Shown here: one piece after another, positions 1 to 9,261 of the stretch
How the letters are laid out: each line of letters opens with the position of its first letter
Position numbering within the stretch: position 1 is the stretch's first letter
NCBI RefSeq assembly: GCF_001015195.1
Contig: NZ_LDES01000029.1
Location: 1-64,000, forward strand
Source: Sphingomonas sp. Y57
GTDB lineage: Bacteria > Pseudomonadota > Alphaproteobacteria > Sphingomonadales > Sphingomonadaceae
Length of the DNA stretch: 64,000 bases
Direction of reading: 5' to 3'
Made by a program: the position numbers and the translations under genes
The notes under the pieces: generated by a model
What the model saw: only the letters and a program-made list of their open reading frames with translations
Told to the model about the DNA's origin: nothing
Database searches by the model: none

Positions 1-868
1 CAGCGCCGCCGGCCAGCGCGCCGCCAGCTGCGAGCACGGTTCCCGCTGCGGCCCCGGCGCCAAGCGCCGGGCCGCCCGACACGATGCCATTGGCGATCGA
101 TGGGCCGAAGATGCCAAGGCCGAGAAGACAGAGCGAGGCGAGCGCGACGGCCATCGCGTCCTCGATGCTGGGCTGCGCGCCCCCGAACCCGGCGCGGAAC
201 TCGTCGAACAAAGTCGAGCCGATACCAACGATGACGGCGAGCACCAGCACCTTGATGCCGGACGAGATTACCAGACCAAGCACGCGCTCGGCCATGAAGG
301 CGGTCTTGCCGAACAGGCCGAACGGGATGAGGACGAAGCCGCAGAGCGTCGCCAACTTGAACTCGATCAACGTGATGAAAAGCTGGATCGACAGGATGAA
401 GAAGGCCAGCACGACCATCACCCAGGCGAACAGCAGCACGGCGATCTGGATGAAGTTCTCGAAGAACGACACCCAGCCCATCAGGTCGGAAATGGATTCG
501 AGGATCGGCTGGCCCGCGTCCAAGCCCACCTGCGCGACGCGGCCGGGCTGGAGCAACTCGGCAGCCGTAAAGCCGGTGCCGGATGCTTTCAGCCCCAAAC
601 CGGCGAAGCTCTCGAAGACGATTCGCGCCAGGCTGTTCCAGTTGCCGATGATGTAGGCGAAGATGCCGACGAAGAGAGTTTTCTTGACGAGGCGCGCGAT
701 GATGTCGTCGCCTTCGCCCCACGTCCAGAACAGTGCGGCCAAGGTCACGTCGATGACGATCAGGGTGGTGGCGATGAACGCCACCTCGCCGCCCAGCAGG
801 CCGAACCCGCTGTCGATGTAGCGGGTGAAGACATCCAGAAAGCGATCGACGACGCCGGTGCCGCCCAT
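1..868 (-). CDS. trbL: TrbL/VirB6-type conjugation membrane protein, copy 1 (3' end beyond the window)
   Basis: Polytopic inner-membrane component of the P-type mating-pair T4SS, equivalent to VirB6. The ATG at 868 has an AGGAG ribosome-binding site eight bases upstream and follows trbK after one base. The N-terminus (MGGTGVVDRFLDVF, then SGFGLLGGEV) matches copy 2 at 39196-40509. Several long hydrophobic segments follow, then the FGLFGKTAFMAERVLG stretch and the start of the Gly/Ala-rich tail typical of TrbL. The reading frame is still open at base 1, so the C-terminus and the expected trbF, trbG and trbI lie outside the window. Confidence 0.93.
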   Translation of the reverse strand, partial: MGGTGVVDRFLDVFTRYIDSGFGLLGGEVAFIATTLIVIDVTLAALFWTWGEGDDIIARLVKKTLFVGIFAYIIGNWNSLARIVFESFAGLGLKASGTGFTAAELLQPGRVAQVGLDAGQPILESISDLMGWVSFFENFIQIAVLLFAWVMVVLAFFILSIQLFITLIEFKLATLCGFVLIPFGLFGKTAFMAERVLGLVISSGIKVLVLAVIVGIGSTLFDEFRAGFGGAQPSIEDAMAVALASLCLLGLGIFGPSIANGIVSGGPALGAGAAAGTVLAAGGALAGGA

Positions 869-869
869 A

Positions 870-1172
870 TCAATTCTCCTGCGAGGTGGCGCCGTCGGCG
901 ATGCGGGCGGCGGGGCGCGCGCCGGGCGCGAGGAACCGGCGACGGTTCTCGGCCCAGGCACGCAGGCAATCCGGGTCACTCGCCCCGGCCGCGCCGATCG
1001 ACTGGCAGCGGCGCAACTCGATCAGGAGCGGGTCCGTCGCCGGTGTCTCGGCGACGGTCGCCGGCCCCGCGCGCGGTGGCTCTGGCGCACGGCTCATCTC
1101 GATCGCCGTCATCGTGATGGCGATGGCGATGAAGATGACGGCGCCGACGCGCGCGAGGAGCTTGGTGTCCAT
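870..1172 (-). CDS. trbK: TrbK-alt family putative entry-exclusion protein
   Basis: A 100-residue protein with one N-terminal hydrophobic helix (about residues 7-25) followed by a short periplasmic-type domain containing two cysteines (RRCQS and DPDCLRAW). This layout and the position between trbJ and trbL match the TrbK-alt family of sphingomonad and rhizobial ICEs. The family is presumed to block redundant mating into cells already carrying the element, by analogy with TrbK of RP4. The gene sits five bases after trbJ and one base before trbL. The equivalent position in the second trb cluster (40510-40649) has no such gene. Confidence 0.8.
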   Translation of the reverse strand: MDTKLLARVGAVIFIAIAITMTAIEMSRAPEPPRAGPATVAETPATDPLLIELRRCQSIGAAGASDPDCLRAWAENRRRFLAPGARPAARIADGATSQEN

Positions 1173-1177
1173 GACGA

Positions 1178-1936
1178 TCAGTCGTGGAACATGCGGGCGT
1201 TGCCCGGCTGATAGCCGGTGGACCGCGTCAGGAAGCGGCGGAGCCGTTCGCGGCTTTCGGCTTCGACGGCGGCGTTGCGCGCCGAGTCTAGCGCCTGCGC
1301 CCGGCCCTGCGCGGCGAGCAGCGCGGTCAGGTCGGCAAGCTGCTGCGATTGCAGCGCGAGAAGCTGATTGCCCGCTTGGGCAGCCTGAAGCGCGCCGGTC
1401 GCCGACTGGCTGGAGGTGACCAAGCCGTCCATCGTCGTGCGGGCGCCGTCGATGTTGCCGACGACGCCGGCCTGAACACGCAGCGCATCCTCGAACGCGC
1501 CGACGCTATCCTCCCAGCGCGCATTGGCGTTGGCGACCATCTGCGCGTGGGTGCCGGTCAGCGCCGCGCCCTTGTAGCGGTCGTTGAATACCTGCTGGAC
1601 GTTCTGCACGTCGTAGGCGATGCGCTGCGCTTCCCCGAGAAGTTGCTGGGTGCGCTGCACCTGCTGCTGCAACTGCTGGAGGGAGCTGAAGGGCAGCGAA
1701 GCCAGGTTGCGCGCCTCGTTTATGAGGCTGGTCGCCTGCTGCTGAATTTGCTGGATTTGATTGTTGACCTGCTGGAGCGACCGCGCGGCCGTCAGCACGT
1801 TCTGCGCATAATTGGTCGGGTCATAGACGATCCCGCCGAACTGAGCGTGCGCCGGCGTGGCGGCGGTGATGCCGATCAGGCTCGACGTAGCGATAGCGCC
1901 TGCCAGCATGGCGCGGCGCAGGATATTGGGTTTCAT
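1178..1936 (-). CDS. trbJ: TrbJ/VirB5-type periplasmic T4SS protein, copy 1
   Basis: A 252-residue secreted protein of the P-type T4SS, the VirB5 equivalent linked to pilus assembly. A signal peptide ends near APAHAQ (about residue 27). The mature N-terminus FGGIVYDPTNYAQNVLTAAR is the hallmark of TrbJ, and most of the rest is a long Gln-rich coiled coil. The ATG at 1936 is chosen because it overlaps the trbE stop in an ATGA junction; the frame is open further upstream, but that part lies inside trbE. The copy at 40650 shares the signal-peptide layout and the YAQN(V/I)LTAAR motif. Confidence 0.93.
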   Translation of the reverse strand: MKPNILRRAMLAGAIATSSLIGITAATPAHAQFGGIVYDPTNYAQNVLTAARSLQQVNNQIQQIQQQATSLINEARNLASLPFSSLQQLQQQVQRTQQLLGEAQRIAYDVQNVQQVFNDRYKGAALTGTHAQMVANANARWEDSVGAFEDALRVQAGVVGNIDGARTTMDGLVTSSQSATGALQAAQAGNQLLALQSQQLADLTALLAAQGRAQALDSARNAAVEAESRERLRRFLTRSTGYQPGNARMFHD

Positions 1937-4422
1937 GGGGTCATGTCCTTCAAGGCAAGGGGGAGCTGGCCGACATCTTCCCGCGGGCCGGCCAGCGGAT
2001 CGGGTTGGGGTTCGGGAAGAAGATCGACCGCCCAGGCCAGGCCGCGATGACGCAGCCATTCGGCGGCGAAGCGTTCGCGGCCGTGGGTCTCGACCAGTTC
2101 GGCGATGCGGAGCTGATCGGTCTTGGAAGAAGCGGCGGCGAAGGCCAGCGCGACCTCGCCCAGCCCCAGCTCGAACAGCCGATTGCCGCGCCGCGACTGG
2201 CAGTAATAGTCGCGCTTGGGCGTGGCTCGGCTCAGGATTTCGATCTGGCGGGCGTTGAGCCCGAACCGCTCGTAGATGGCCGCGATCTGCGGCTCGGCCG
2301 CGCGCTCGTTCGGCAGGAAGATGCGCGTCGGGCAGCTTTCGATGATGGCCGGCGCGATGTTCGAGGTTTCAATATCGGCGAGGCTCTGCGTGGCGAACAC
2401 AACGCTGGCGTTTTTCTTGCGCAGCGTTTTCAGCCATTCGCGGAGCTGCGCGGCGAACTCCGGGCTGTCGAGAACCAGCCAGCCCTCGTCGATGATGATG
2501 AGCGTGGGCGAGCCGTCCAGCCGGCCTTCGATCCGGTGGAACAGGTAGGACAGCACTGCGGCGGCCGACCCGGCGCCCACCAAACCCTCGGTCTCGAACG
2601 CCTGGATCGACGCCTCGCCGAGCCGCTCGCCCTCGGCGTCGAGCAGCCGGCCCCACGGCCCACCGAGGCAATACGAAGCGAGCGCCTGTTTGAGCTGCTG
2701 CGATTGCAACAGCACGGCGAGGCCGGTCAGCGTGCGTTCCGGTACGGGCGCGCTGGCGAGCGAGCCGAGCGCCGACCACAGATGCTCCTTGGCCTGCGGA
2801 TCGACTGTAACGCCTTCGCTCGTGAGGATCGCCGCCAACCATTCGGCGGCCCATGCGCGCTCGGCCGAATCGTCGATCCGGGCAAGCGGCTGGAGCTGCA
2901 CGCCGTCACCGGCCTCGTCGGCGAGCATCCCGCCGAGATCCTGCCAGTCGCCGCCCATGCCGATCGCGGCGGCGCGGATGCTGCCGCCGAAGTCGAAGGC
3001 GAAGACTTGGGCCCGTTCGTAGCGTCGGAACTGCATCGCCATGAGGGCGAGCAGCACTGATTTGCCGGCGCCGGTCGGGCCGACGATCAGCGTGTGGCCG
3101 ACGTCGCCGACGTGAAGGGAAAACCGGAACGGGGTCGAGCCTTCGGTCTTGCCATAGAGCAAGGGGGGCGCACCGAAATGCTCGTCCCGTTCCGGCCCCG
3201 CCCATACTGCTGACAGGGGGATCAGGTGGGCGAGATTGATCGTGGAAATCGGGGGTTGGCGGACGTTGGCGTAGGTGTGGCCGGGGAGGCTCCCCAGCCA
3301 TGCCTCGATCGCGTTCATGCCCTCGGGGATGACGGTGAAGTCGCGACCCTGGACGACCTTCTCGACCAGCCGCAGCTTCTCGGCGGCGATTGCGGGATCA
3401 CGGTCCCATACCGTCACCGTGGCGGTAACATAGGCCACACCTGCATAGTCGGCGCCCAACTCCTGCAGGGCGGTGTCGGCGTCGGCGGCCTTGTTCGAGG
3501 CGTCGCTGTCCACAAGGACCGACGCCTCGTTGGTCATCACCTCTTTCAGAATCGCAACGACGCTCTTGCGCTTGGCGAACCACTGGCGGCGGATGCGGCT
3601 CAGCAGCTTGGTCGCGTCGGTCTTGTCGAGCATGATCGCGCGGGTCGCCCAGCGATACTCGAAGGCCAAGCGGTTCAGCTCGTCGAGCAAGCCGGGGAAG
3701 GTTACGCTCGGGAAGCCGACGACGGTGAGCGTGCGCAGATGATGCTCGCCCAGGCGCGGCTCCAGCCCGCCGGTCAGCGGCTCGTCGGCCAGGAGCGCGT
3801 CGAGGTGCATCGGCGTTTCCGGCACGCGCACGCGCTGGCGGCGCGTCGAAACCGTGCTGTGTAGATAGGTTAGCGTCTCCGCGTCATCGAGCCAGCGAAC
3901 CTCGGGCACGAAGCCTTCGACCAGATTGAGCACACGGTCGCTGCGATCGGTGAAGCCCTTGAGCAGCTCCCACGGATCGACGCCGGATGTGGAGCGGCCC
4001 TCGTAAAGCCAGCCTTCGGCGCGCGCCGCTTCCTCGGCCGGCGGCATCCACAGCAACGTCAGATAATAGGCGCTCTCGAAATGCGCGCCTTCCTCGCTGA
4101 ATTGCTCGCGCCGCTCCATATCGACCAGCTCGGATACGGGATCGGGGAAGTCGGAGGCCGGGTAGTCGAGAGCCGGCGTCCGCTGCGCCTCGACGAAGAT
4201 CGCCCAGCCCGAGCTCAAGCGGCGCAGCGACCCATTCAGCCGCGAGGTCGTGGCGACCAGCTCGGCCGGCGTCGCGCTGTCAAGGTCGGGACCGCGGAAG
4301 CGCGCCGTGCGCTGGAAGCTGCCGTCCTTATTGAGGACGACGCCCTCGCCGACTAGCGCCGCCCAGGGCAGGAAGTCGGCCAGGTGCGCAGCCTTGCTGC
4401 GATATTCACGCAAGCTTATCAT
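1933..4422 (-). CDS. trbE: TrbE/VirB4-type T4SS ATPase, copy 1
   Basis: An 829-residue VirB4-family ATPase that powers pilus biogenesis and substrate transfer at the inner membrane. The N-terminal CagE/TrbE/VirB domain begins MISLREYRSKAAHLADFLPW. The Walker A motif is VGPTGAGKSVLLAL, the Walker B region is PTLIIIDEGWLVLD, and VFATQSLADI follows. The start at 4422 forms an ATGA overlap with trbD and aligns with the N-terminus of copy 2; upstream in-frame Met codons lie inside trbD. The length matches the family and no damage is visible. Confidence 0.95.
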   Translation of the reverse strand: MISLREYRSKAAHLADFLPWAALVGEGVVLNKDGSFQRTARFRGPDLDSATPAELVATTSRLNGSLRRLSSGWAIFVEAQRTPALDYPASDFPDPVSELVDMERREQFSEEGAHFESAYYLTLLWMPPAEEAARAEGWLYEGRSTSGVDPWELLKGFTDRSDRVLNLVEGFVPEVRWLDDAETLTYLHSTVSTRRQRVRVPETPMHLDALLADEPLTGGLEPRLGEHHLRTLTVVGFPSVTFPGLLDELNRLAFEYRWATRAIMLDKTDATKLLSRIRRQWFAKRKSVVAILKEVMTNEASVLVDSDASNKAADADTALQELGADYAGVAYVTATVTVWDRDPAIAAEKLRLVEKVVQGRDFTVIPEGMNAIEAWLGSLPGHTYANVRQPPISTINLAHLIPLSAVWAGPERDEHFGAPPLLYGKTEGSTPFRFSLHVGDVGHTLIVGPTGAGKSVLLALMAMQFRRYERAQVFAFDFGGSIRAAAIGMGGDWQDLGGMLADEAGDGVQLQPLARIDDSAERAWAAEWLAAILTSEGVTVDPQAKEHLWSALGSLASAPVPERTLTGLAVLLQSQQLKQALASYCLGGPWGRLLDAEGERLGEASIQAFETEGLVGAGSAAAVLSYLFHRIEGRLDGSPTLIIIDEGWLVLDSPEFAAQLREWLKTLRKKNASVVFATQSLADIETSNIAPAIIESCPTRIFLPNERAAEPQIAAIYERFGLNARQIEILSRATPKRDYYCQSRRGNRLFELGLGEVALAFAAASSKTDQLRIAELVETHGRERFAAEWLRHRGLAWAVDLLPEPQPDPLAGPREDVGQLPLALKDMTP

Positions 4423-4700
4423 GGCCGCATCCATGTCGGGTAACGGAGGTGGCGGCGGGCCACGTCCACGAATTGCGGGTCGCGGCGGGCGGCCCAGACG
4501 GACAGCCCGTGGCCGACGGCCCAAATGACTAGGCCGGCGATCCACAGGCGCAGGCCGAGGCCGATCGCGCCCGCCAGCGTCCCGTTGACGATGGCGAGCG
4601 AGCGCGGGGCGCCGCCGAGCAATATCTGCTCGGTCAGCGCCCGGTGGACCGGGGCGAAATAGCCTGCGACCGGTTCGCCATAATCGGCCGCGCCGTTCAT
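4419..4700 (-). CDS. trbD: TrbD/VirB3-type T4SS membrane protein, copy 1
   Basis: A 93-residue inner-membrane protein that partners with TrbE, as VirB3 does with VirB4. The signature GGAPRSLAIVNGTLAGAIGLGL precedes two hydrophobic segments, followed by ARRDPQFVDVARRHLRYPTWM. The start and stop both lie in ATGA overlaps, with trbC upstream and trbE downstream, so the proteins are probably made by translational coupling in fixed ratio. The first residues (MNGAADYGEPVAGYFAPVHRAL) correspond to the variable N-terminus of the copy at 43875. Confidence 0.93.
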   Translation of the reverse strand: MNGAADYGEPVAGYFAPVHRALTEQILLGGAPRSLAIVNGTLAGAIGLGLRLWIAGLVIWAVGHGLSVWAARRDPQFVDVARRHLRYPTWMRP

Positions 4701-5032
4701 GCGATCAGCGCTCCGCCACCGAAGGAGAAGAACGACAGGAAGAAGCTCGACGCAGCGAACGCGATGGACAGGCCGAACACGATCTGGATCAGCCGGCGCG
4801 AGCCGCCCGACGTGTCACCGAAGGCAAGCGTGAGGCCGGTCACGATGATGATGATGACGGCGATGATCTTGGCGACCGGCCCCTCGATGCTTTCGAGGAT
4901 CGACTGGAGCGGCGCTTCCCACGGCATCGACGAGCCGCCGGCATGGGCCGGAACGGCGAAGGTCAGCGCAATCACGCTGGCGGTGGCGGTAAGCATGGCG
5001 CGGCGCGCGCCACGCCGAAGGGCATGGATCAT
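4697..5032 (-). CDS. trbC: TrbC/VirB2-type conjugative pilin, copy 1
   Basis: A 111-residue pilin precursor. A cleavable signal sequence ends near AVPAHA, and two very hydrophobic helices follow (KIIAVIIIIVTGLTLAFG and IVFGLSIAFAASSFFLSFF). The last two thirds are almost identical to copy 2 at 44144, making this the most conserved protein shared by the two clusters. In RP4 the TrbC pilin is trimmed and cyclised by TraF; a TraF homologue is encoded at 12549. ATGA overlaps join it to trbB and trbD. Confidence 0.94.
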   Translation of the reverse strand: MIHALRRGARRAMLTATASVIALTFAVPAHAGGSSMPWEAPLQSILESIEGPVAKIIAVIIIIVTGLTLAFGDTSGGSRRLIQIVFGLSIAFAASSFFLSFFSFGGGALIA

Positions 5033-6015
5033 GGCAGGTCTCCGGGTTGGGGGGTGATGAGCGGTGCGAGGCGGTAGTCGCCGGTCGCAGGGTCGAGCCC
5101 TTCGACGCGGGCCAGCTCGGTCAGCCGGCGTCCGTGCGCATCGCGGACCAGCACGGCGATCAGGTCGATCGTCTCGGCGATCAGCGCGCGCGGGACCGAG
5201 ACAACGGCCTCTTGGATGAGCTGCTCCATGCGCCGCAGCGCGCCGAGCGCGGTGCCGGCGTGGATCGTGCCCACGCCGCCGGGGTGGCCGGTGCCCCAGG
5301 CTTTGATGAGGTCGAGCGCCTCGGTGCCGCGCACCTCGCCGATGGGTATGCGGTCGGGCCGCAGTCGCAGCGACGAGCGGACCAGCTCAGACAGCGACAC
5401 CACGCCATCCTTGGTCCGCATGGCGACGAGGTTAGGCGCGGCGCATTGCAGCTCGCGCGTATCTTCGATCAGGACGATGCGGTCGGTGGTCTTGGCGACC
5501 TCCGCCAATAGCGCGTTGACCAACGTGGTCTTGCCCGCGCCGGTGCCGCCCGCGACGAGGATGTTTGCGCGGGTCTCAACACCGTGGCGCAGCGCCTCGG
5601 CCTCAACCGCCGACATGATCCCGGCGCGCGCATAATCCTCGAGCGTGAACACAGCGACGGCGGGCTTCCGTATGGCGAAGGCTGGCGCCGCGACGACGGG
5701 CGGCAGCAATCCCTCGAACCGCTCACCGCCTTCCGGCAGCTCGGCCGACACGCGCGGGGATTGGGCGTGAACTTCGACACCGACATGGTGCGCGACCAGG
5801 CGGACGATGCGCTCGCCATCGGCAGCGCTCAGCAGCTCCCCCGTATCGCTGATGCCCTCGCCGAGCCGGTCGAGCCACAGCCGGCCGTCCGGGTTCAACA
5901 TCACCTCGATCACAGCTGGGTCGTCGAGCCATCCCGCGATCGACGGCCCGAGCGCGGTGCGCAGCATCCGCGCGCCGCGCGATTTTGCCTCGGATCGGAT
6001 CGGGTGGATGGTCAA
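5029..6015 (-). CDS. trbB: TrbB/VirB11-type T4SS ATPase, copy 1
   Basis: A 328-residue hexameric secretion ATPase of the PulE/VirB11 family, cytoplasmic. Walker A is [16 protein letters not shown], the Asp box is [12 protein letters not shown], and [20 protein letters not shown] is the conserved His-box region. The apparent start is TTG at 6015, with an AGGGG stretch upstream; the alignment of MLRTALG with MLITALG in copy 2 supports a start near here, and the next ATG (5967) would remove 16 residues. Unlike copy 2, the gene does not abut copG. It therefore probably needs its own promoter in 6016-6290. Confidence 0.94.
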   Translation of the reverse strand: MTIHPIRSEAKSRGARMLRTALGPSIAGWLDDPAVIEVMLNPDGRLWLDRLGEGISDTGELLSAADGERIVRLVAHHVGVEVHAQSPRVSAELPEGGERFEGLLPPVVAAPAFAIRKPAVAVFTLEDYARAGIMSAVEAEALRHGVETRANILVAGGTGAGKTTLVNALLAEVAKTTDRIVLIEDTRELQCAAPNLVAMRTKDGVVSLSELVRSSLRLRPDRIPIGEVRGTEALDLIKAWGTGHPGGVGTIHAGTALGALRRMEQLIQEAVVSVPRALIAETIDLIAVLVRDAHGRRLTELARVEGLDPATGDYRLAPLITPQPGDLP

Positions 6016-6290
6016 CGATTGGCCCCTGAAATGAGCCGGGCGAACCGCCGCCCGGCGTCAGGAGCACATCAAGAGAGCCAGAAACTCAGCCGTTGCAACA
6101 GCTACTCGCGGGCGTAGTAGAGGGGGCGGTAGATACGCGGTCGACGGCGATTTCGCTCGTTGCAGAAGCCGGTTGGCGTGCTCGTCCGAGAATCCGAATC
6201 GGCGGCAGAGTAAAATTGTTCTAAAGCTTTGCGCTGGAGCACCGCTATTGAGCGCGCATAGCGACGCGATTGCGGAATTGGGGATCGGCG
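6016..6290. other. Divergent intergenic region between trbB and the NYN gene
   Basis: A 275-base spacer with no convincing gene. It must carry the promoter for the NYN gene on the plus strand and probably a new promoter for trbB on the minus strand, because the copG-trbB linkage is broken here. An AT-rich patch lies near 6211-6230 in otherwise GC-rich DNA. I could not define clear -35/-10 pairs. Confidence 0.5.
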
Positions 6291-6830
6291 ATGGCTGACT
6301 GGATTTACGTAGACAATTCCAACGTGTTCATCGAGGGCAAGCGTGTCAGCGCGGTGAAGCTAGGGCTCGCGCCCGACATTTGGGACGCGTTTCATTATCG
6401 CATCCTCGACAACGACTATCGTATGAGCTTTGGTAAGCTCTACGAGTTCGTTGCTGGCCAAAACAGGGCGGACACCGCGCGCGCTATGCTGTTCGGCTCG
6501 CGCCCGCCCGAGAACGACGCGATCTGGGATATCGCGAAGCGCGCTGGGTTCGAAGTCGTGACGCACGACCGCAACGTCGCGAACAAGGAGAAGAAGATCG
6601 ACACCGGCTTGGTCGCGGCGCTCACCCGCGACGCGTACCGCAACGCTAAACCGGGCGACATCTTCACCATCGTGTCGGGCGACAACGACTATGTCCCGGC
6701 CGTACAACAGCTTCGAGACGACGGCTTCCAAGTCGATGTCGTCTTTTGGAGTCACGCCGGCAAGGAACTGCGCGAGACGGCGTCGAACTTCATCTCGCTT
6801 GACGACCACCTCGACAACCTTCGGGTCTAA
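6291..6830 (+). CDS. NYN-domain (PIN-like) putative ribonuclease
   Basis: A 179-residue protein of the NYN/LabA-like branch of the PIN nuclease superfamily. Acidic positions expected for metal binding are present: IYVDNSN near the N-terminus (Asp8), KKIDTGLVAAL (Asp104) and IVSGDNDYVP (Asp131 and Asp133). The ATG at 6291 is preferred over an upstream TTG because the domain begins at once with MADWIYVD. The gene is on the opposite strand to every neighbour and its stop is eight bases from the end of copG, so it looks inserted between copG and trbB. The role is unknown; an RNA-targeting defence or addiction function is possible. Confidence 0.85.
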   Translation: MADWIYVDNSNVFIEGKRVSAVKLGLAPDIWDAFHYRILDNDYRMSFGKLYEFVAGQNRADTARAMLFGSRPPENDAIWDIAKRAGFEVVTHDRNVANKEKKIDTGLVAALTRDAYRNAKPGDIFTIVSGDNDYVPAVQQLRDDGFQVDVVFWSHAGKELRETASNFISLDDHLDNLRV

Positions 6831-6837
6831 ATGGGAA

Positions 6838-7263
6838 TCAGTCCGTTTCAGTGCCGGTCTTGGGCCAGAGGTCTTCCGGGATTTCGTCGATCAGATTCTT
6901 GCCGCTCGCGTAGCGCCGGCCGAGTGTTTCTATGAAGCCCTCGTAGCGCTTGCGCCCTTTGACTTGCGCGGCCGCCTGGTCTTCGTCGGGGAGCGGAGGC
7001 GTCACGGAAAGCCAGAAGCGCACGAACAGCGCCAGCGCCTCAGTTGAGAGGCCCGTGTTGCGCTCCAGCCGCTGGACCTGCCGCGACAGGCGATCAAGCC
7101 TGCGCGCGAATGCCGCCTCCATCCGGTCGGCGCCGTCTGGCGAAAGGTAAGACGCGACTGCCGCCTCCACGATTGCCGACCGTGATATGCGGCGGCGGAT
7201 CGCCAACTCGTCCACCTGCTTGGCGAGCGCGGGTGGGAAATAAACGTTCAGTCGGGTTCGCAT
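6838..7263 (-). CDS. CopG/ribbon-helix-helix protein of the tra-trb operon, copy 1
   Basis: A 141-residue protein with an N-terminal ribbon-helix-helix region: MRTRLNVYFPPALAKQVDELA gives the strand and first helix, RRRISRSAIVEAAVASYL the second. A coiled-coil and helical C-terminus contains LSTEALALFVRFWLSVTPPLP. The equivalent in the second cluster (45472) keeps ALFIRFELAIQTPL. It lies ten bases after traG. Such genes normally lead directly into trbB in these ICEs and are annotated as CopG regulators. Autoregulation of the transfer operon is likely but not demonstrated here. Confidence 0.85.
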   Translation of the reverse strand: MRTRLNVYFPPALAKQVDELAIRRRISRSAIVEAAVASYLSPDGADRMEAAFARRLDRLSRQVQRLERNTGLSTEALALFVRFWLSVTPPLPDEDQAAAQVKGRKRYEGFIETLGRRYASGKNLIDEIPEDLWPKTGTETD

Positions 7264-7273
7264 GACGGGCCTC

Positions 7274-9247
7274 CTACAATTCGATGCCGTCGCCGGGATC
7301 GAGCGACGCTTGCCGTGCTAGCCCCTGCATCCGGCGACGCACGGCCGCCTGCCGAGCCGCCTCGTCCTGCTCATCCTCGACGATTGCGAACTCTTGGGAC
7401 GGTGCCGGCGCGGTTTCGGGCGCGATGGCGACATGCTCGGGCAACTCGGGCTCGCGGCGCAGCCCGCCATTGGCCGCGTCCTCAACATCACGGACGATGC
7501 GCGCGACCTGCTTCGGATCGGCGGATGCCTGCCGCCCGGTCCAGTCATCGGGCCTCACCCTAGCCGCCTCCGGTGCGGGCACCGACGCAATCCGCTCGGA
7601 CAGGCGGCGATCCAGATAGTAGCGCGCCTTCTTCGCGCGGATCGGATGAACGCCCGCGACCATGACGATCTCGTCGTCGGGTGGGAGTTGCATCACCTCC
7701 CCGGGCGTCAGGAGCTGGCGGGCGGTCTCGGACCGCGACACCATCAAATGCCCGAGCCACGGCGACAGGCGATGCCCGGCATAGTTCTTCATCGCCCGCA
7801 TTTCGGTCGCGGTGCCGAGCGCGTCCGACACGCGCTTGGCGGTTCGCTCGTCGTTGGTCGCGAAGCTCACCCGCACATGGCAGTTGTCGAGAATAGCGTT
7901 GTTCGGACCGTAAGCCTTCTCGATCTGATTGAGCGACTGCGCGATCAGGAACGCCTTGAGGCCATATCCCGCCATGAACGCCAGGGCGGACTCGAAGAAG
8001 TCGAGCCGCCCGAGCGCCGGAAACTCGTCGAGCATCAACAGCACGCGATGGCGGTTGCCCTTCGGCGTCAGCTCCTCGGTCAAGCGGCGCCCGATCTGAT
8101 TGAGGATGAGGCGGATCAGCGGCTTCGTGCGCGAGATGTCGCTGGGCGGCACGACCAGATACAGCGTCGCCGGCCGATCCCCCTCGACCAGATCCGATAT
8201 GCGCCACTGGCAGGCGCGTGTGACCTGCGCCACGACGGGATCGCGGTAGAGGCCGAGGAACGACATGGCGGTGCTGAGCACGCCCGATCGCTCGTTGTCC
8301 GACTTGTTCAACAACTCGCGCGCGGCCGAAGCAACGACGGGATGCACGCCGGCTTCGCCCAAATGCGGCGTAGCCATCATCGCCGCCAAGGTCTGTTCGA
8401 TCGTGCGCGCCGGGTCGGACAGGAATCCGGCGACGCCGGCCAGGGTCTTGTCCCCCTCGGCATAGAGGACGTGGAGGATCGCGCCGACCAGCAAGCTATG
8501 GCTCGTTTTTTCCCAGTGGTTTCGGCGCTCCAGCGAGCCTTCGGGATCGACCAGAACGTCGGCGACATTCTGCACGTCGCGCACTTCCCATTGGCCGCGC
8601 CGCACCTCCAGCAACGGGTTGTAGGCCGCCGACCCCGCGTTGGTCGGATCGAACAAGAGCACGCGGCCATGTTGTGCGCGAAAACCGGCGGTCAGCGTCC
8701 AGTTCTCGCCCTTGATGTCGTGGACGATCGCCGACGCCGGCCAAGTCAGCAGCGACGGCACGACCAGGCCGACGCCCTTGCCCGAACGGGTCGGGGCAAA
8801 GCACAGCACATGCTCAGGGCCGTCGTGGCGCAGATAGTCGCGGGCGAGCCTGCCGAGCACGACGCCGTTCGGCCCGAGCAGCCCGGCGCCGCGAACCTCG
8901 CGCTCAGTCGCCCAGCGAGCCGACCCGTAGGTCTCGGCGTTTTTCAATTCACGCGCGCGCCACACCGACATGCCGATGGCGACGGCGATCGACGCGAAGC
9001 CGCCCGACGCGGCGATGTAAGCACCGGTGAGGAATATGCTTGGTGCATAGGCGTCGAATGAGAACCACCACCAGAAGAAAGCCGGCGGCGGATAGACCCG
9101 CCAGCCGAACGCCACGAACCAGGGCGGCCCAAGCTCGGGCTGATAGGCGAGCGCGGCGGCGGTCCACTGCGTCGCACCCCACACCCCGGCGAGCACGATC
9201 AGGAACACGGTGATGATCTGGCCCCAGAGTATCTTGGTCGCGGACAT
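7274..9247 (-). CDS. traG: TraG/VirD4-type coupling protein, copy 1
   Basis: A 657-residue inner-membrane coupling ATPase that brings the relaxase-DNA complex to the T4SS. N-terminal transmembrane helices surround the periplasmic segment YQPELGPPWFVAF. Walker A is APTRSGKGVGLVVPS, the Walker B region is VLLMLDEFPALGRLDFFE, and IAQSLNQIEKAYG follows. The ATG at 9247 (MSATKILWGQ) has an AGGAG site upstream and lies 14 bases after the relaxase stop. A much longer in-frame extension upstream runs through the relaxase gene and is rejected. Copy 2 at 45889 is closely related. Confidence 0.95.
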   Translation of the reverse strand: MSATKILWGQIITVFLIVLAGVWGATQWTAAALAYQPELGPPWFVAFGWRVYPPPAFFWWWFSFDAYAPSIFLTGAYIAASGGFASIAVAIGMSVWRARELKNAETYGSARWATEREVRGAGLLGPNGVVLGRLARDYLRHDGPEHVLCFAPTRSGKGVGLVVPSLLTWPASAIVHDIKGENWTLTAGFRAQHGRVLLFDPTNAGSAAYNPLLEVRRGQWEVRDVQNVADVLVDPEGSLERRNHWEKTSHSLLVGAILHVLYAEGDKTLAGVAGFLSDPARTIEQTLAAMMATPHLGEAGVHPVVASAARELLNKSDNERSGVLSTAMSFLGLYRDPVVAQVTRACQWRISDLVEGDRPATLYLVVPPSDISRTKPLIRLILNQIGRRLTEELTPKGNRHRVLLMLDEFPALGRLDFFESALAFMAGYGLKAFLIAQSLNQIEKAYGPNNAILDNCHVRVSFATNDERTAKRVSDALGTATEMRAMKNYAGHRLSPWLGHLMVSRSETARQLLTPGEVMQLPPDDEIVMVAGVHPIRAKKARYYLDRRLSERIASVPAPEAARVRPDDWTGRQASADPKQVARIVRDVEDAANGGLRREPELPEHVAIAPETAPAPSQEFAIVEDEQDEAARQAAVRRRMQGLARQASLDPGDGIEL

Positions 9248-9261
9248 GGAGGTCTCCTGAT

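Noticed and set aside
7394-9061. 555-codon plus-strand reading frame opposite traG
   Set aside because: It mirrors traG codon by codon, has no ribosome-binding site and resembles no protein; long antisense frames are common in this GC-rich DNA.
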